From positions 186,001 to 250,000 of the forward strand of contig JAGABT010000017.1 of assembly GCA_017614505.1 (NCBI GenBank): DNA of 64,000 nucleotides, given 5' to 3'. The notes under the pieces were generated by a model, which saw only the letters and a program-made list of their open reading frames with translations, was not told the origin of the DNA and searched no databases. This document shows positions 8,758 through 16,635 of this stretch, one piece after another (position 1 is the first letter of the stretch; each line of letters starts with the position of its first letter). This stretch comes from Selenomonadaceae bacterium (lineage in GTDB: Bacteria > Bacillota > Negativicutes > Selenomonadales > Selenomonadaceae). A program made the position numbers and the translations under genes.

Positions 8758-10287
8758 ATGGCGACAGTTCAGGAAAAAATTGACTTAATGCACTCGAAGA
8801 AGGAAACAATTCTACTCGGCGGCGGACAGAAGCGCATTGAGGCGCAGCACTCCAAGGGCAAGCTCACCGCGCGCGAGAGAATTGAAATGTTCTTCGACGA
8901 AGGCACTTTTATCGAACTCGACATGTTCGTTAAGCACCGCTGCACCAATTTCGGACAGGACAAAAAAGACCTGCCTGGCGAAGGCGTTGTAACCGGCTAC
9001 GGCACCGTCAACGGGCGGCTCGTCTACGCTTTCGCGCAGGATTTCACCGTCGAGGGCGGCAGTCTCGGCGAAAAGCACGCGCACAAAATCTGGAAAGTCA
9101 TGGATATGGCTATGAAAATGGGCGCCCCGCTTATCGGCATTAACGATTCGGGCGGCGCGCGCATTCAGGAAGCCGTCGACGCGCTCAGCGGTTACGCCGG
9201 AATTTTCTTCCGCAACACGGCGGCGAGCGGCGTCATTCCGCAGATTTCCGTTATCATGGGACCCTGCGCGGGCGGCGCGGTTTATTCGCCAGCCATAACA
9301 GATTTTATCTACATGGTTAAAAATACCAGCCAGATGTTTATCACGGGGCCGGCGGTTATCAAATCCGTCACGGCGGAGGAAGTTACTGCGGAGGAACTCG
9401 GCGGCGCAATGACGCATAATTCCCGTTCGGGCGTGGCGCATTTCGCGGCGGAAGACGAGGAAGACTGCATTAACCAGATTCGCTATCTGCTGACGTTCCT
9501 GCCCAGCAACAATCTGGAAGACCCGCCGATTGTCAACACCGGCGACGACCCCGACCGGCAGGAAGAATTTCTCAACACGATTATCCCTGACAATCCCAAC
9601 GCGCCGTATGACATGAAGGACGTGATTCGCGGCATCGTCGACAACGGCGAATTTTACGAAGTTCACGAGCATTTTGCCACGAACATTATCACCTGCTTCG
9701 CGCGGTTCGACGGGCGTACCGTTGGAATTATCGCCAATCAGCCGGCGGTTATGGCGGGCTGCCTCGACGTTAATGCGTCTGACAAATCCGCGCGATTCAT
9801 TCGTTTCTGCGACGCGTTCAACATTCCGCTGGTGAATCTCGTTGACGTGCCTGGCTTTTTACCTGGCGTAGATCAGGAATACAGCGGGATTATCCGCCAC
9901 GGCGCGAAGATGCTTTACGCGTACAGCGAGGCGACCGTTCCGAAAGTTACCGTTATCACGCGCAAGGCTTACGGCGGCTCCTATATCGCAATGTGCTGCC
10001 GCGAACTCGGCGCAGATCAGGTTATGGCGTGGCCCAGCGCGGAAATTGCCGTCATGGGTCCGGCTGGCGCGGCGAATATCATTTTCCGCAAAGACCCCGA
10101 TAAAGACCAGAAAACTGCTGAATACGTCGAGGAATTTGCGACGCCCTACAAGGCGGCTGAGCGCGGCTACGCTGATATGGTTATCGAGCCGAAGGAAACG
10201 CGCCCGCTGATTATCACGGCGCTCAACGCTCTCGCCAGCAAGCGCGAATCCGCGCCGACGAAAAAGCACGGCAATATTCCGCTCTAA
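8758..10287 (+). CDS. mmdA: Methylmalonyl-CoA decarboxylase alpha (carboxyltransferase) subunit
   Basis: Carboxyltransferase subunit that moves CO2 from methylmalonyl-CoA to biotin on the carrier MmdC. The 509 residues carry the acyl-CoA carboxylase beta-type double domain: the biotin/CoA contact blocks INDSGGARIQEAVDAL and MGPCAGGAVYSPAITDF in the first half, and FIRFCDAFNIPLVNLVDVPGFLPG plus AYGGSYIAM in the second. The ATG at 8758 follows AAGGAG; a GTG at 8749 overlaps that site and is rejected. Propionyl-CoA carboxylase beta is the main alternative, but the adjacent small MmdE-like and biotin carrier genes favour the decarboxylase complex. Confidence 0.9.
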   Translation: MATVQEKIDLMHSKKETILLGGGQKRIEAQHSKGKLTARERIEMFFDEGTFIELDMFVKHRCTNFGQDKKDLPGEGVVTGYGTVNGRLVYAFAQDFTVEGGSLGEKHAHKIWKVMDMAMKMGAPLIGINDSGGARIQEAVDALSGYAGIFFRNTAASGVIPQISVIMGPCAGGAVYSPAITDFIYMVKNTSQMFITGPAVIKSVTAEEVTAEELGGAMTHNSRSGVAHFAAEDEEDCINQIRYLLTFLPSNNLEDPPIVNTGDDPDRQEEFLNTIIPDNPNAPYDMKDVIRGIVDNGEFYEVHEHFATNIITCFARFDGRTVGIIANQPAVMAGCLDVNASDKSARFIRFCDAFNIPLVNLVDVPGFLPGVDQEYSGIIRHGAKMLYAYSEATVPKVTVITRKAYGGSYIAMCCRELGADQVMAWPSAEIAVMGPAGAANIIFRKDPDKDQKTAEYVEEFATPYKAAERGYADMVIEPKETRPLIITALNALASKRESAPTKKHGNIPL

Positions 10288-10303
10288 AAAGGAGATGGCA
10301 GCG

Positions 10304-10438
10304 ATGGCTGAAAAAGTAAAACCCGAAATCGTGGCGGCAATCGTCGCGGCGATACAGCAAGTTTCCAAAGGCGGCAAGGTCGTCGCCGTCAAAGTACAGC
10401 GCAACGAAATCTGGACGCTCGCTAACCGCGTCAAATAA
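10304..10438 (+). CDS. Small subunit, probable methylmalonyl-CoA decarboxylase epsilon-like peptide
   Basis: A 44-residue frame starting ATG with the GGAG site at 10290-10293, ending TAA, exactly filling the gap between mmdA and mmdC. It encodes a helical segment ([13 protein letters not shown]) and then a short basic strand-like end (VVAVKVQRN...). In Veillonella the epsilon subunit MmdE sits in this place, is about the same size and resembles the C-terminal end of the delta subunit. The assignment rests on position and size; the sequence match is from memory and not checked. It has no membrane segment, so it cannot replace the missing delta anchor. Confidence 0.6.
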   Translation: MAEKVKPEIVAAIVAAIQQVSKGGKVVAVKVQRNEIWTLANRVK

Positions 10439-10452
10439 TCGGAGGTAATATT

Positions 10453-10851
10453 ATGGCAACTAAAAAATTCAACGTGACCGTGAACGGCACAACCTACGAA
10501 GTCGAAGTCGAAGAAGTGAAGGCGGCGGGCGGCGCTCCTGCAGCAGCTCCGCGCGCGGCGGCTCCGGCACCGGCTCCCGCTCCAAAACCGGCAGCTCCGG
10601 CGGCTCCGGCTCCCGCTAAAGTTTCCGCTGGCGCCGGTGAACATTCAATCGATTCGCCCATGCCAGGCAAAGTCGTCAAGCTCGTCGCAAGCGAAGGCGC
10701 CGCTGTCAAAGCTGGCGAAGTCCTGCTTATCCTCGAAGCCATGAAGATGCAGAACGAAATTACCGCGGACGCCGACGGCACCGTCAAGAAATTCAACGTT
10801 GCGGCTGGTCAGAGCGTCAAGGCGCATGAATCGCTGGTTATCCTCGGCTAA
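10453..10851 (+). CDS. mmdC: Biotin carboxyl carrier subunit (gamma)
   Basis: The biotinylated carrier of the decarboxylase or carboxylase complex, 132 residues. An N-terminal beta-rich segment ([16 protein letters not shown]) is followed by an Ala/Pro hinge of about 35 residues and a C-terminal biotinyl domain with the lysine of EAMKMQNEI near residue 98 as the biotinylation site. The GGAGGT site lies just upstream, 14 nt after the MmdE-like frame. No membrane beta-subunit gene (mmdB) or OadG-like delta gene follows: the operon ends here, with a hairpin repeat and a terminator. Confidence 0.93.
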   Translation: MATKKFNVTVNGTTYEVEVEEVKAAGGAPAAAPRAAAPAPAPAPKPAAPAAPAPAKVSAGAGEHSIDSPMPGKVVKLVASEGAAVKAGEVLLILEAMKMQNEITADADGTVKKFNVAAGQSVKAHESLVILG

Positions 10852-10859
10852 AATTATAT

Positions 10860-10991
10860 GAAGCGCCACATGGACGCAAGCGCTTAAGAAGCGCCCCATG
10901 GATGGGGCGCGGGCCGTCACAGGTCGCCGGAAGCGACCTATGCGGCCCAGTTTTTCTTTGCAAGGCGTTTCTTTTTTCAAAAAGAAATGCC
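10860..10991 (+). repeat. Three-hairpin interspersed element, copy 3
   Basis: Begins with a degenerate extra first module (10860-10885, ACATGGACG loop), then the GC palindrome (10891-10910), the two-tier stem GGGCCG/CGGCCC with inner GGTCGC/GCGACC (10911-10948) and a GGCGTTTCTTT hairpin (10964-10991). It sits between the mmdC stop and the operon terminator and is therefore transcribed. Confidence 0.9.
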
Positions 10992-11068
10992 GTAAAAAAT
11001 TTTGCCAGCTTTCTTTTCGCAAAAGAAAAGTTAATCCTAATCTCAGAAGACGAAATGCTGAAACAAAA

Positions 11069-11102
11069 ACGGTCGCTGAATTAAAAGGCGGCTGTTTTTT
11101 TT
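11069..11102 (+). terminator. Rho-independent terminator of the mmd operon
   Basis: A 9-bp stem with GU pairs (ACGGTCGCT with GGCGGCTGT) around a GAATTAAAA-like loop, followed by eight T. The 315-nt gap between mmdC and the next gene otherwise holds only repeat copy 3 and the GGCAGGAAATG motif. Confidence 0.75.
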
Positions 11103-11142
11103 GCGGCGCGGCAGGAAATGCTTCAATCTTTGTGGAAATAAC
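11103..11142 (+). promoter_or_regulatory. Shared upstream motif GGCGCGGCAGGAAATG ... AATAACCAG (copy A)
   Basis: A block nearly identical to one at 27803-27845: GCGGCGCGGCAGGAAATG, C/T, TT, an 11-13 nt divergent gap, then AATAACCAG. Each copy lies about 30-50 nt upstream of a plus-strand gene. Likely a regulator or sigma-factor site; no known factor is assigned. Confidence 0.45.
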
Positions 11143-11165
11143 CAGCGAAATATTTGTAGAATGTC

Positions 11166-11651
11166 ATGGTGGTGGATATGGGATTAATAAAAATTGAAAC
11201 TAACGCCAGCAAGAAAAAGGTTTGCCCGACGTGCGGCAGCGAACTGCGTTACGCCGAAGGCGGCGCGGTTACGGTCGTCAATGGCAAGGTTGACATGGAC
11301 GCCACGCTCCCGCGTTACATTTGCGATAAATGCGGCGTTTTTTACCGCGAGCTTTTGAACTCTGGCTTTTACAACGTTTTCGATTTGCCGGAAAGCGAGC
11401 GCAAGCAAACTGAACACAGGAAAATTTCTACCGGCGATATTCCGCCGACTAAACTCAAGCGCGAAGCCGACGGTAAATGCGCCTGCCCGCGCTGTGGCGA
11501 CAGAATGGATTTCGTCGAGGCAGGTCCCGTGCAGATTGTCGACGGCAAGCCGGATTTTTCCAACACGATGGATCATTTCGTCTGCCCGTACTGCAAATCT
11601 GTCTTCAGGAAAATCGCCGGCACTGACTTTTTCCAGTGGTCAGAAAAATAA
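11166..11651 (+). CDS. Uncharacterised double zinc-ribbon protein
   Basis: A 161-residue soluble protein with two similar metal-binding halves. The first has CPTCG (near residue 20) and CDKCG (near 53); the second has CPRCG (near 108) and CPYCK (near 138). Each half also shares a AGG/EAG-P-V-x-V-x-G-K-x-D motif (GGAVTVVNGKVD and AGPVQIVDGKPD), so it looks like an internal duplication of a zinc ribbon. Function is unknown. A start at ATG 11178 with GGTGGTGG upstream is an alternative to 11166. Confidence 0.7.
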   Translation: MVVDMGLIKIETNASKKKVCPTCGSELRYAEGGAVTVVNGKVDMDATLPRYICDKCGVFYRELLNSGFYNVFDLPESERKQTEHRKISTGDIPPTKLKREADGKCACPRCGDRMDFVEAGPVQIVDGKPDFSNTMDHFVCPYCKSVFRKIAGTDFFQWSEK

Positions 11652-11657
11652 TTTACC

Positions 11658-11686
11658 TTGCGAAATTTCGGCGCAGCTGTTATGAT
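11658..11686 (+). promoter_or_regulatory. Sigma-A promoter before the FtsB/DivIC-like gene
   Basis: TTGCGA, a 17 nt spacer and TATGAT. It lies between the zinc-ribbon stop and the GGGAGG site at 11700, so the division gene can be expressed independently. Confidence 0.65.
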
Positions 11687-11713
11687 TAGCAAAAATTCTG
11701 GGAGGGCTGGCGA

Positions 11714-11989
11714 ATGGCAAGGCGGAAAGGTTTCAACTGGTTCGCGCTGCTGATGTTCGTGGTAGTAGCATATTTTGGAACGGTCTTAGTTTCGCAGCAA
11801 CTGCACCTGTCGCACGTCAACGAAAATCAGCGGATAGCCGATAAAAAACTGGCGGCGGCTAAGGCGGAAAACGAGCGGCTCCGGCAGCAGTACAAGGAAC
11901 TGCAAAATCTGGAACACATTGAAAAAATAGCGCGTGAAGATTTGGGGCTGGCTAAGGACGGCGAAATGCCCTACCAGCTGGCGCGCTGA
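11714..11989 (+). CDS. Septum formation initiator, FtsB/DivIC family
   Basis: A 91-residue bitopic membrane protein: a short basic cytoplasmic end, one transmembrane segment (about residues 9-28, ALLMFVVVAYFGTVLV), then a coiled coil rich in K, E, Q and L (QQLHLSHVNENQ through NLEHIEKIAREDL). This is the layout of FtsB/DivIC, which links FtsL and FtsQ/DivIB in the divisome. The gene precedes an S1-domain protein, the same order as divIC-yabR in Bacillus. The start follows GGGAGG. Confidence 0.85.
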   Translation: MARRKGFNWFALLMFVVVAYFGTVLVSQQLHLSHVNENQRIADKKLAAAKAENERLRQQYKELQNLEHIEKIAREDLGLAKDGEMPYQLAR

Positions 11990-12021
11990 GATATTTTAAA
12001 ATTTTCGGGGAGGACGGTATT

Positions 12022-12465
12022 TTGGCGATTGAATTGGGCAGTGTAGTTGAAGGAAAAGTTACACGCATTATGAATTTCGGCGCATTCGTCGAGCTGGAGG
12101 AGAAAAAAGTCGGGCTGATTCACATTTCCGAAATTGCCGACGAATATGTCAACTCCGTCAGCGATTTCCTCAAGGAGGGCGACACGGTTCAGGCGAAGGT
12201 TATCAGCATTGATTCCAGCGGCAAAATCGCTCTGTCGATTAAAAAGGCTAAGCAGCCGCCGGCACAGGAAGCTGACAAAAATAATTTTCGTGCGCCCAAG
12301 GGAAAACCGGCGGGTCGCGGCGATTTCAGACAGAACAGGCAGCTTTCAGCCTCATTTGAAGACAAATTATCCAAATTCCTGAAAGACAGTGACGAACGAC
12401 TGACGGATTTGAAACGAAAAACGGACTCAAAGCGCGGCGGTCGCGGATCGAGACGTTCGGACTAG
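12022..12465 (+). CDS. S1 RNA-binding domain protein (YabR-like)
   Basis: A 147-residue protein with one S1/OB-fold domain at about residues 3-72 (GSVVEGKVTRIMNFGAFVELEEKKVGLIHISEIA), followed by a basic, Gly/Arg-rich, low-complexity tail ending GGRGSRRSD. Relatives such as B. subtilis YabR bind RNA or ribosomes. The start is TTG at 12022 behind GGGGAGGA. It sits between the DivIC-like gene and tilS as in Bacillus. Confidence 0.85.
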   Translation: MAIELGSVVEGKVTRIMNFGAFVELEEKKVGLIHISEIADEYVNSVSDFLKEGDTVQAKVISIDSSGKIALSIKKAKQPPAQEADKNNFRAPKGKPAGRGDFRQNRQLSASFEDKLSKFLKDSDERLTDLKRKTDSKRGGRGSRRSD

Positions 12466-12468
12466 CCG

Positions 12469-12502
12469 CCCCTTGCACTTTCTTTAGCAGGGGGTGCTTT
12501 TT
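12469..12502 (+). terminator. Hairpin with T-run overlapping the tilS ribosome-binding site
   Basis: Stem CCCCTTGC (12469-12476) pairs with GCAGGGGG (12487-12494) around a 10-nt loop; five T follow at 12498-12502. The 3' arm is the AGGGGG Shine-Dalgarno of tilS and the T-run runs into its TTG start, so the structure may act as a terminator of yabR and as a shut-off of tilS translation. Confidence 0.6.
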
Positions 12503-13535
12503 GTTGCTGAAGAAATTTATCGAGCTTTGCAAGACCGAGCAAGTTTTCCCGCCGCGAAAAATCGTCGTGGCAGTTTCCGGCGGCGCCGATTCACTCGCAC
12601 TGGCGGATTTACTCCACCGTTCGCAGCGGCTCTTCAAGCTGGAACTTTGCATAGCGCATTTTGAACATGGACTTCGCGGGCAGGCGTCCCTTGACGACGC
12701 GGCGTTTGTTAAAAGTTTCGCTGAAAATCTGGGCGTAGAATTTTACTGCGAGAGCGGCGACGTTCAAAATTTCGCGGCGGCTGAGAAAATTTCAGTGGAA
12801 TTGGCAGCGCGGCAGTTGCGCTACGAATTTCTGTCACGGGTACGACTTCAGAAAAATTTCGACGCAATAGCGCTGGCGCACCACGCAGACGACCAGGCTG
12901 AAACAATTTTAATGCGGCTGCTGCGCGGCTCCGGCGTGACGGGAATTTCAGCAATGCAATTCTGCGCGAACTCGCCTCACGGTTTACTTATTCGCCCGTT
13001 ATTACGATTTAGAAAGTGTGAGCTTGAAAATTACTGCCGCGCCAGAAATATCACGCCGCGAATCGACGCCACGAACTTTGACGCCATAGCCACGCGCAAC
13101 AAAATCCGGCTGGAACTTTTACCGGCGCTTGAGGAATTTAATCCGGCGATTACCGAGACGCTTTGCAGATTCGCTGAAATTTCCGCCGCCGAGTCAGACT
13201 TTATCAGCGCTGAAACTGAAAAGATTTATTCCACCGTCGTAGCGAGAAATGTTTTCCCGCCTGGAATTATGTTCGACGTACCCAGAGACGCGATTGTCCG
13301 CGAAGAATTTTTAAAACTGCCGCTCGCAATTCAGCGCGCCGTTATCCGAAGATTTATCGCCGAACAGACCGGCTCAATCAAGGATTTCGGATTCGCGAAT
13401 ATCGAGGCTGTAAGGAAAGTCCTGCTGAACAATCTGGCTGGCACGCAGCTCCCCAATCATTTTAAAGCGCGGCAAATCAGCGGAATACTGAGCATTGAAA
13501 AAGATTTTTGGTATAGAAAGGAATGGTCACTTTGA
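12501..13535 (+). CDS. tilS: tRNA(Ile)-lysidine synthetase
   Basis: Puts lysine on C34 of the CAU-anticodon tRNA(Ile), using ATP; essential in bacteria. The PP-loop SGGADS is near residue 28. The catalytic domain is followed by an RPLLRFRK block and a TilS-specific linker; at 344 residues it lacks much of the long C-terminal part found in B. subtilis (472) but is close to the short form. The start is TTG at 12501 or 12504. The stop TGA (13533-13535) overlaps the TTG start of hpt. Its translation may be controlled by the hairpin at 12469-12494. Confidence 0.88.
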   Translation: MLLKKFIELCKTEQVFPPRKIVVAVSGGADSLALADLLHRSQRLFKLELCIAHFEHGLRGQASLDDAAFVKSFAENLGVEFYCESGDVQNFAAAEKISVELAARQLRYEFLSRVRLQKNFDAIALAHHADDQAETILMRLLRGSGVTGISAMQFCANSPHGLLIRPLLRFRKCELENYCRARNITPRIDATNFDAIATRNKIRLELLPALEEFNPAITETLCRFAEISAAESDFISAETEKIYSTVVARNVFPPGIMFDVPRDAIVREEFLKLPLAIQRAVIRRFIAEQTGSIKDFGFANIEAVRKVLLNNLAGTQLPNHFKARQISGILSIEKDFWYRKEWSL

Positions 13536-14086
13536 AAACGAAAGAAGACTTCATCGAGAGCGTGCTTTACACCGAGGAGCAAATCGCTGAACGCGTCAAG
13601 GAACTCAGCGCGCAGATTACCAGCGACTACAAAAATATCACAAAGCCGCTGCTGACCGTCGGCATTCTCAACGGCGCGGTTGTGTTCTACACAGACCTCG
13701 TCCGCAACCTGCGCATTCCCGTCCACTTCGATTTTATGATTGCCTCAAGCTACGACGCCAACACCCAGTCAAGCGGCAAGGTCAACATTCTCAAGAACCT
13801 TGACAACGACCCGCGCGGGCGCGACATTCTGCTGGTTGAAGACATTATCGACAGCGGCACGACCATGAATTACCTTATCAACTACTTCAAGGAAAAGGGC
13901 GCAACCAGCGTCAAGGTCGCCTCGCTTTTGGATAAGCCCTCGCGCAGGAAAATCGACGTTAAGGTTGACTACATCGGCTTTGAAGTTCCAGATGAATTTA
14001 TCGTCGGCTACGGTCTGGATTTCGCGCAGCACTACCGCAACCTTCCCTACCTCGGAATTTTGAAGCGCAGCGTTTATTCAAAGTAA
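13532..14086 (+). CDS. hpt: Hypoxanthine phosphoribosyltransferase
   Basis: Salvage enzyme making IMP/GMP from hypoxanthine or guanine and PRPP, 184 residues. The PRPP-binding ILLVEDIIDSGTT loop is near residue 104 and the usual flexible loop ASSYDANTQSSG near 73. The order tilS-hpt-ftsH is that of Bacillus. The TTG start at 13532 lies 9 nt after AAAGGA and overlaps the tilS stop in the string TTTGA, so the genes are translationally coupled; an ATG at 13523 is too close to the site and is rejected. Confidence 0.9.
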   Translation: MKTKEDFIESVLYTEEQIAERVKELSAQITSDYKNITKPLLTVGILNGAVVFYTDLVRNLRIPVHFDFMIASSYDANTQSSGKVNILKNLDNDPRGRDILLVEDIIDSGTTMNYLINYFKEKGATSVKVASLLDKPSRRKIDVKVDYIGFEVPDEFIVGYGLDFAQHYRNLPYLGILKRSVYSK

Positions 14087-14096
14087 GGAGACTGCA

Positions 14097-14711
14097 ATGC
14101 TAAAAAAAATATTTTCAACGCTTTGCATGGCGGTAATGCTTTTGTTCATCGCTAACAGTTCCGCCGCCGCAGAAACTAAAATAGCTGTCGTACTCGACGC
14201 GCCAACGGGAATGTTCTCCGAACCCGAAAAAGTCTACTCAATCGTTCAGCAGACGCTCGACAAAATTCTCAAAGGCGCCGACTACGAAATTCTGCCGGTA
14301 AGCGATACGGCGGATTACGTTCAGATTTACCGCGAGGAAAACGATTTGACCAGCGCCGTCACGCCCGAAGGCATAGCTGTGGAAAATTTTCTCAAAAAGG
14401 AAGACATTAACAAAATCGGCAAGCATTTCGGCGCTGACTACGTAATTTACACGCGCGTTTCCAGCACAGCCCCGAAAGTTTCCACCGGTCTTTTCACCGC
14501 CAGCCAGAAAGTCAACGTCATTCTCGATTTCCGCGTCTGGTCTGACAGCAAACAGGATTTCAACTACACCAAACGCGCCACTACGACTGGCAGCTCCACC
14601 GCAATTTATGCAGGTATCGGCAGCGCTTCCCGCGCGCTCGAAAAGGGCTTGAAGAAGGGCTTGCAGGAAGTCGAAAAGGACGCCGTTAAAGTCCGCGCCG
14701 CCATGGAATAA
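14097..14711 (+). CDS. Secreted protein of unknown function
   Basis: A 204-residue protein with a clear signal peptide (about 1-25, ending SSAAA-ET). The mature part begins [11 protein letters not shown] and looks like an alpha/beta unit; later there is an [11 protein letters not shown] segment and a Gly/Ala-rich stretch ([13 protein letters not shown]) before a basic end. I recognise no family. It is inserted between hpt and ftsH, two genes that are usually adjacent, with short gaps on both sides (10 and 13 nt), so it is probably expressed with them and acts in the periplasm. Confidence 0.65.
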   Translation: MLKKIFSTLCMAVMLLFIANSSAAAETKIAVVLDAPTGMFSEPEKVYSIVQQTLDKILKGADYEILPVSDTADYVQIYREENDLTSAVTPEGIAVENFLKKEDINKIGKHFGADYVIYTRVSSTAPKVSTGLFTASQKVNVILDFRVWSDSKQDFNYTKRATTTGSSTAIYAGIGSASRALEKGLKKGLQEVEKDAVKVRAAME

Positions 14712-14724
14712 AGGAGCGTTGCCA

Positions 14725-16635
14725 TTGAATAGTTTTTTACGCAACGTCGGCTTTTACTTACTGGTGATATTCGTCGCGATCACGGCGTATGATTATTTCT
14801 CGATAAAACCGCACGCCGTCGAGGAAACCAGCTATTCGCAGTTCCTGCAGCGCGTAGACGCGGGCGAAGTGTCAAAGGTTACCCTGACGCGAAACTCAAT
14901 CAAGGCGACGAAGAAAGACGGCACGGAGTTCACTACAACCGCGCCGGATTCACCGATAGGCGACGAATCACTCGTCGGCAAGCTGGAAGCTAAGGGCGTC
15001 GAAATAACTGCGCAAAATCCAAAAGAACCGCCGTGGTGGATGACGCTCCTTTCCTCGTTCCTGCCGATTTTAATTTTGATTGGCGTGTGGTTTTTCATAA
15101 TGAATCAGACGCACGGCTCCGGCGGAAAAGTCATGTCTTTCGGCAAGAGCCGCGCGAAACTTTCCAGCGGCGATAAGGTCAAGGTGACGTTCAACGACGT
15201 TGCCGGCGCCGATGAAGCCAAAGAGGAACTGCAGGAAGTTGTTGAATTCCTCAAGCACCCGAAAAAGTTCAACGATTTGGGCGCGCGCATTCCAAAGGGC
15301 GTGTTGCTTTTCGGTCCGCCTGGCACTGGTAAAACCCTACTGGCGAAGGCGGTTGCCGGTGAAGCGGGCGTGGCGTTTTTCTCAATCAGCGGCTCAGATT
15401 TTGTTGAAATGTTCGTAGGCGTCGGCGCGTCACGCGTAAGAGACCTTTTCGCGCAGGCTAAGAAAAATTCGCCGTGCATAATTTTCATTGACGAGATTGA
15501 CGCGGTTGGACGCCAGCGCGGCGCAGGTATCAGCGGCGGGCATGACGAACGCGAACAGACTTTGAACCAGCTGCTGGTTGAAATGGACGGTTTCGCGCCG
15601 AACGAAGGGATTATCATTATCGCCGCTACCAACCGCCCAGATATTCTCGACCAGGCGCTCTTGAGACCAGGCAGATTCGACCGGCAGATTGTTGTTGACA
15701 AGCCGGACGTGACTGGACGCGTTGCGATTTTGAAAGTTCACTGCAAGGGCAAGCCGATTGCCCGCGACGTGGACTTGGACGTTCTGGCGCGGCGGACTCC
15801 AGGATTTACCGGCGCGGATTTGTCTAATCTGGTAAATGAAGCGGCACTTCTGGCGGCGCGCAGGAACAAGCACGAAATTAATATGACTGAGCTTGAAGAA
15901 TCTATCGAGCGCGTCATGGCGGGGCCGGAAAGAAAATCCAAAGTCATGAGCGACGACGAGAAAAAGCTGACGGCGTACCACGAAGGCGGGCACGCGCTGG
16001 TTGGAATGATGCTCAAGCACGCCGACCCCGTTCATAAAGTCACGATAATTCCGCGCGGGCGGGCTGGCGGCTACACGCTTATGCTGCCGAAGGAAGACAG
16101 GAATTACGCCACGCGCTCGGAACTTCTCGACCGGCTGAAAGTTTCAATGGGCGGGCGCGTCGCTGAGGAAATTGTGCTCAACGAAATTTCTACCGGCGCG
16201 TCGCAGGATATTCAGCAGGCGAGCCGAATCGTCCGCTCCATGATTATGCAGTACGGTATGAGCGACGTGCTGGGACCCGTGGCTTATGGCGCAGACCAAA
16301 CGCAAATGTATTTCGGGCAGAGCCAGCGCAACTATTCCGAGGAAGTCGCCAGCGAGATTGACAAGGAAGTTCACAAGTACCTTGAGGAAGCCTACGAAGC
16401 CTGCCGCGTGATTATCAACGAGAACCGCGACAAACTTGACAGAATCGCGCAGGCGCTTATGGACAGGGAAACTCTTACCGCCGCCGAGCTTAAAGCTATC
16501 GTTTTCGGCGCGGAGGATACCCCGCTGATTGAACTCACGAAAAAAATGGAGCCCGAACCTGTCGAGCTCCAGAAAAAAAATGACGCCGCTCCGGCGCCGA
16601 TTTTCGACAATAATTCCACGCCAAATCCAGTTTAA
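14725..16635 (+). CDS. ftsH: ATP-dependent zinc metalloprotease FtsH
   Basis: Membrane-bound AAA+ protease that removes misfolded and regulatory membrane proteins. The 636 residues show two transmembrane segments (near the N-terminus and at about 110-130), Walker A GPPGTGKT near residue 198, Walker [13 protein letters not shown], the second region of homology with RPGRFDRQ, and the zinc site HEGGH near residue 419 (the common form is HEAGH). The TTG at 14725 with AAGGAG 8 nt upstream is preferred to TTG 14719. Its TAA overlaps the stop of uvrC on the other strand, with no terminator between. Confidence 0.95.
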   Translation: MNSFLRNVGFYLLVIFVAITAYDYFSIKPHAVEETSYSQFLQRVDAGEVSKVTLTRNSIKATKKDGTEFTTTAPDSPIGDESLVGKLEAKGVEITAQNPKEPPWWMTLLSSFLPILILIGVWFFIMNQTHGSGGKVMSFGKSRAKLSSGDKVKVTFNDVAGADEAKEELQEVVEFLKHPKKFNDLGARIPKGVLLFGPPGTGKTLLAKAVAGEAGVAFFSISGSDFVEMFVGVGASRVRDLFAQAKKNSPCIIFIDEIDAVGRQRGAGISGGHDEREQTLNQLLVEMDGFAPNEGIIIIAATNRPDILDQALLRPGRFDRQIVVDKPDVTGRVAILKVHCKGKPIARDVDLDVLARRTPGFTGADLSNLVNEAALLAARRNKHEINMTELEESIERVMAGPERKSKVMSDDEKKLTAYHEGGHALVGMMLKHADPVHKVTIIPRGRAGGYTLMLPKEDRNYATRSELLDRLKVSMGGRVAEEIVLNEISTGASQDIQQASRIVRSMIMQYGMSDVLGPVAYGADQTQMYFGQSQRNYSEEVASEIDKEVHKYLEEAYEACRVIINENRDKLDRIAQALMDRETLTAAELKAIVFGAEDTPLIELTKKMEPEPVELQKKNDAAPAPIFDNNSTPNPV

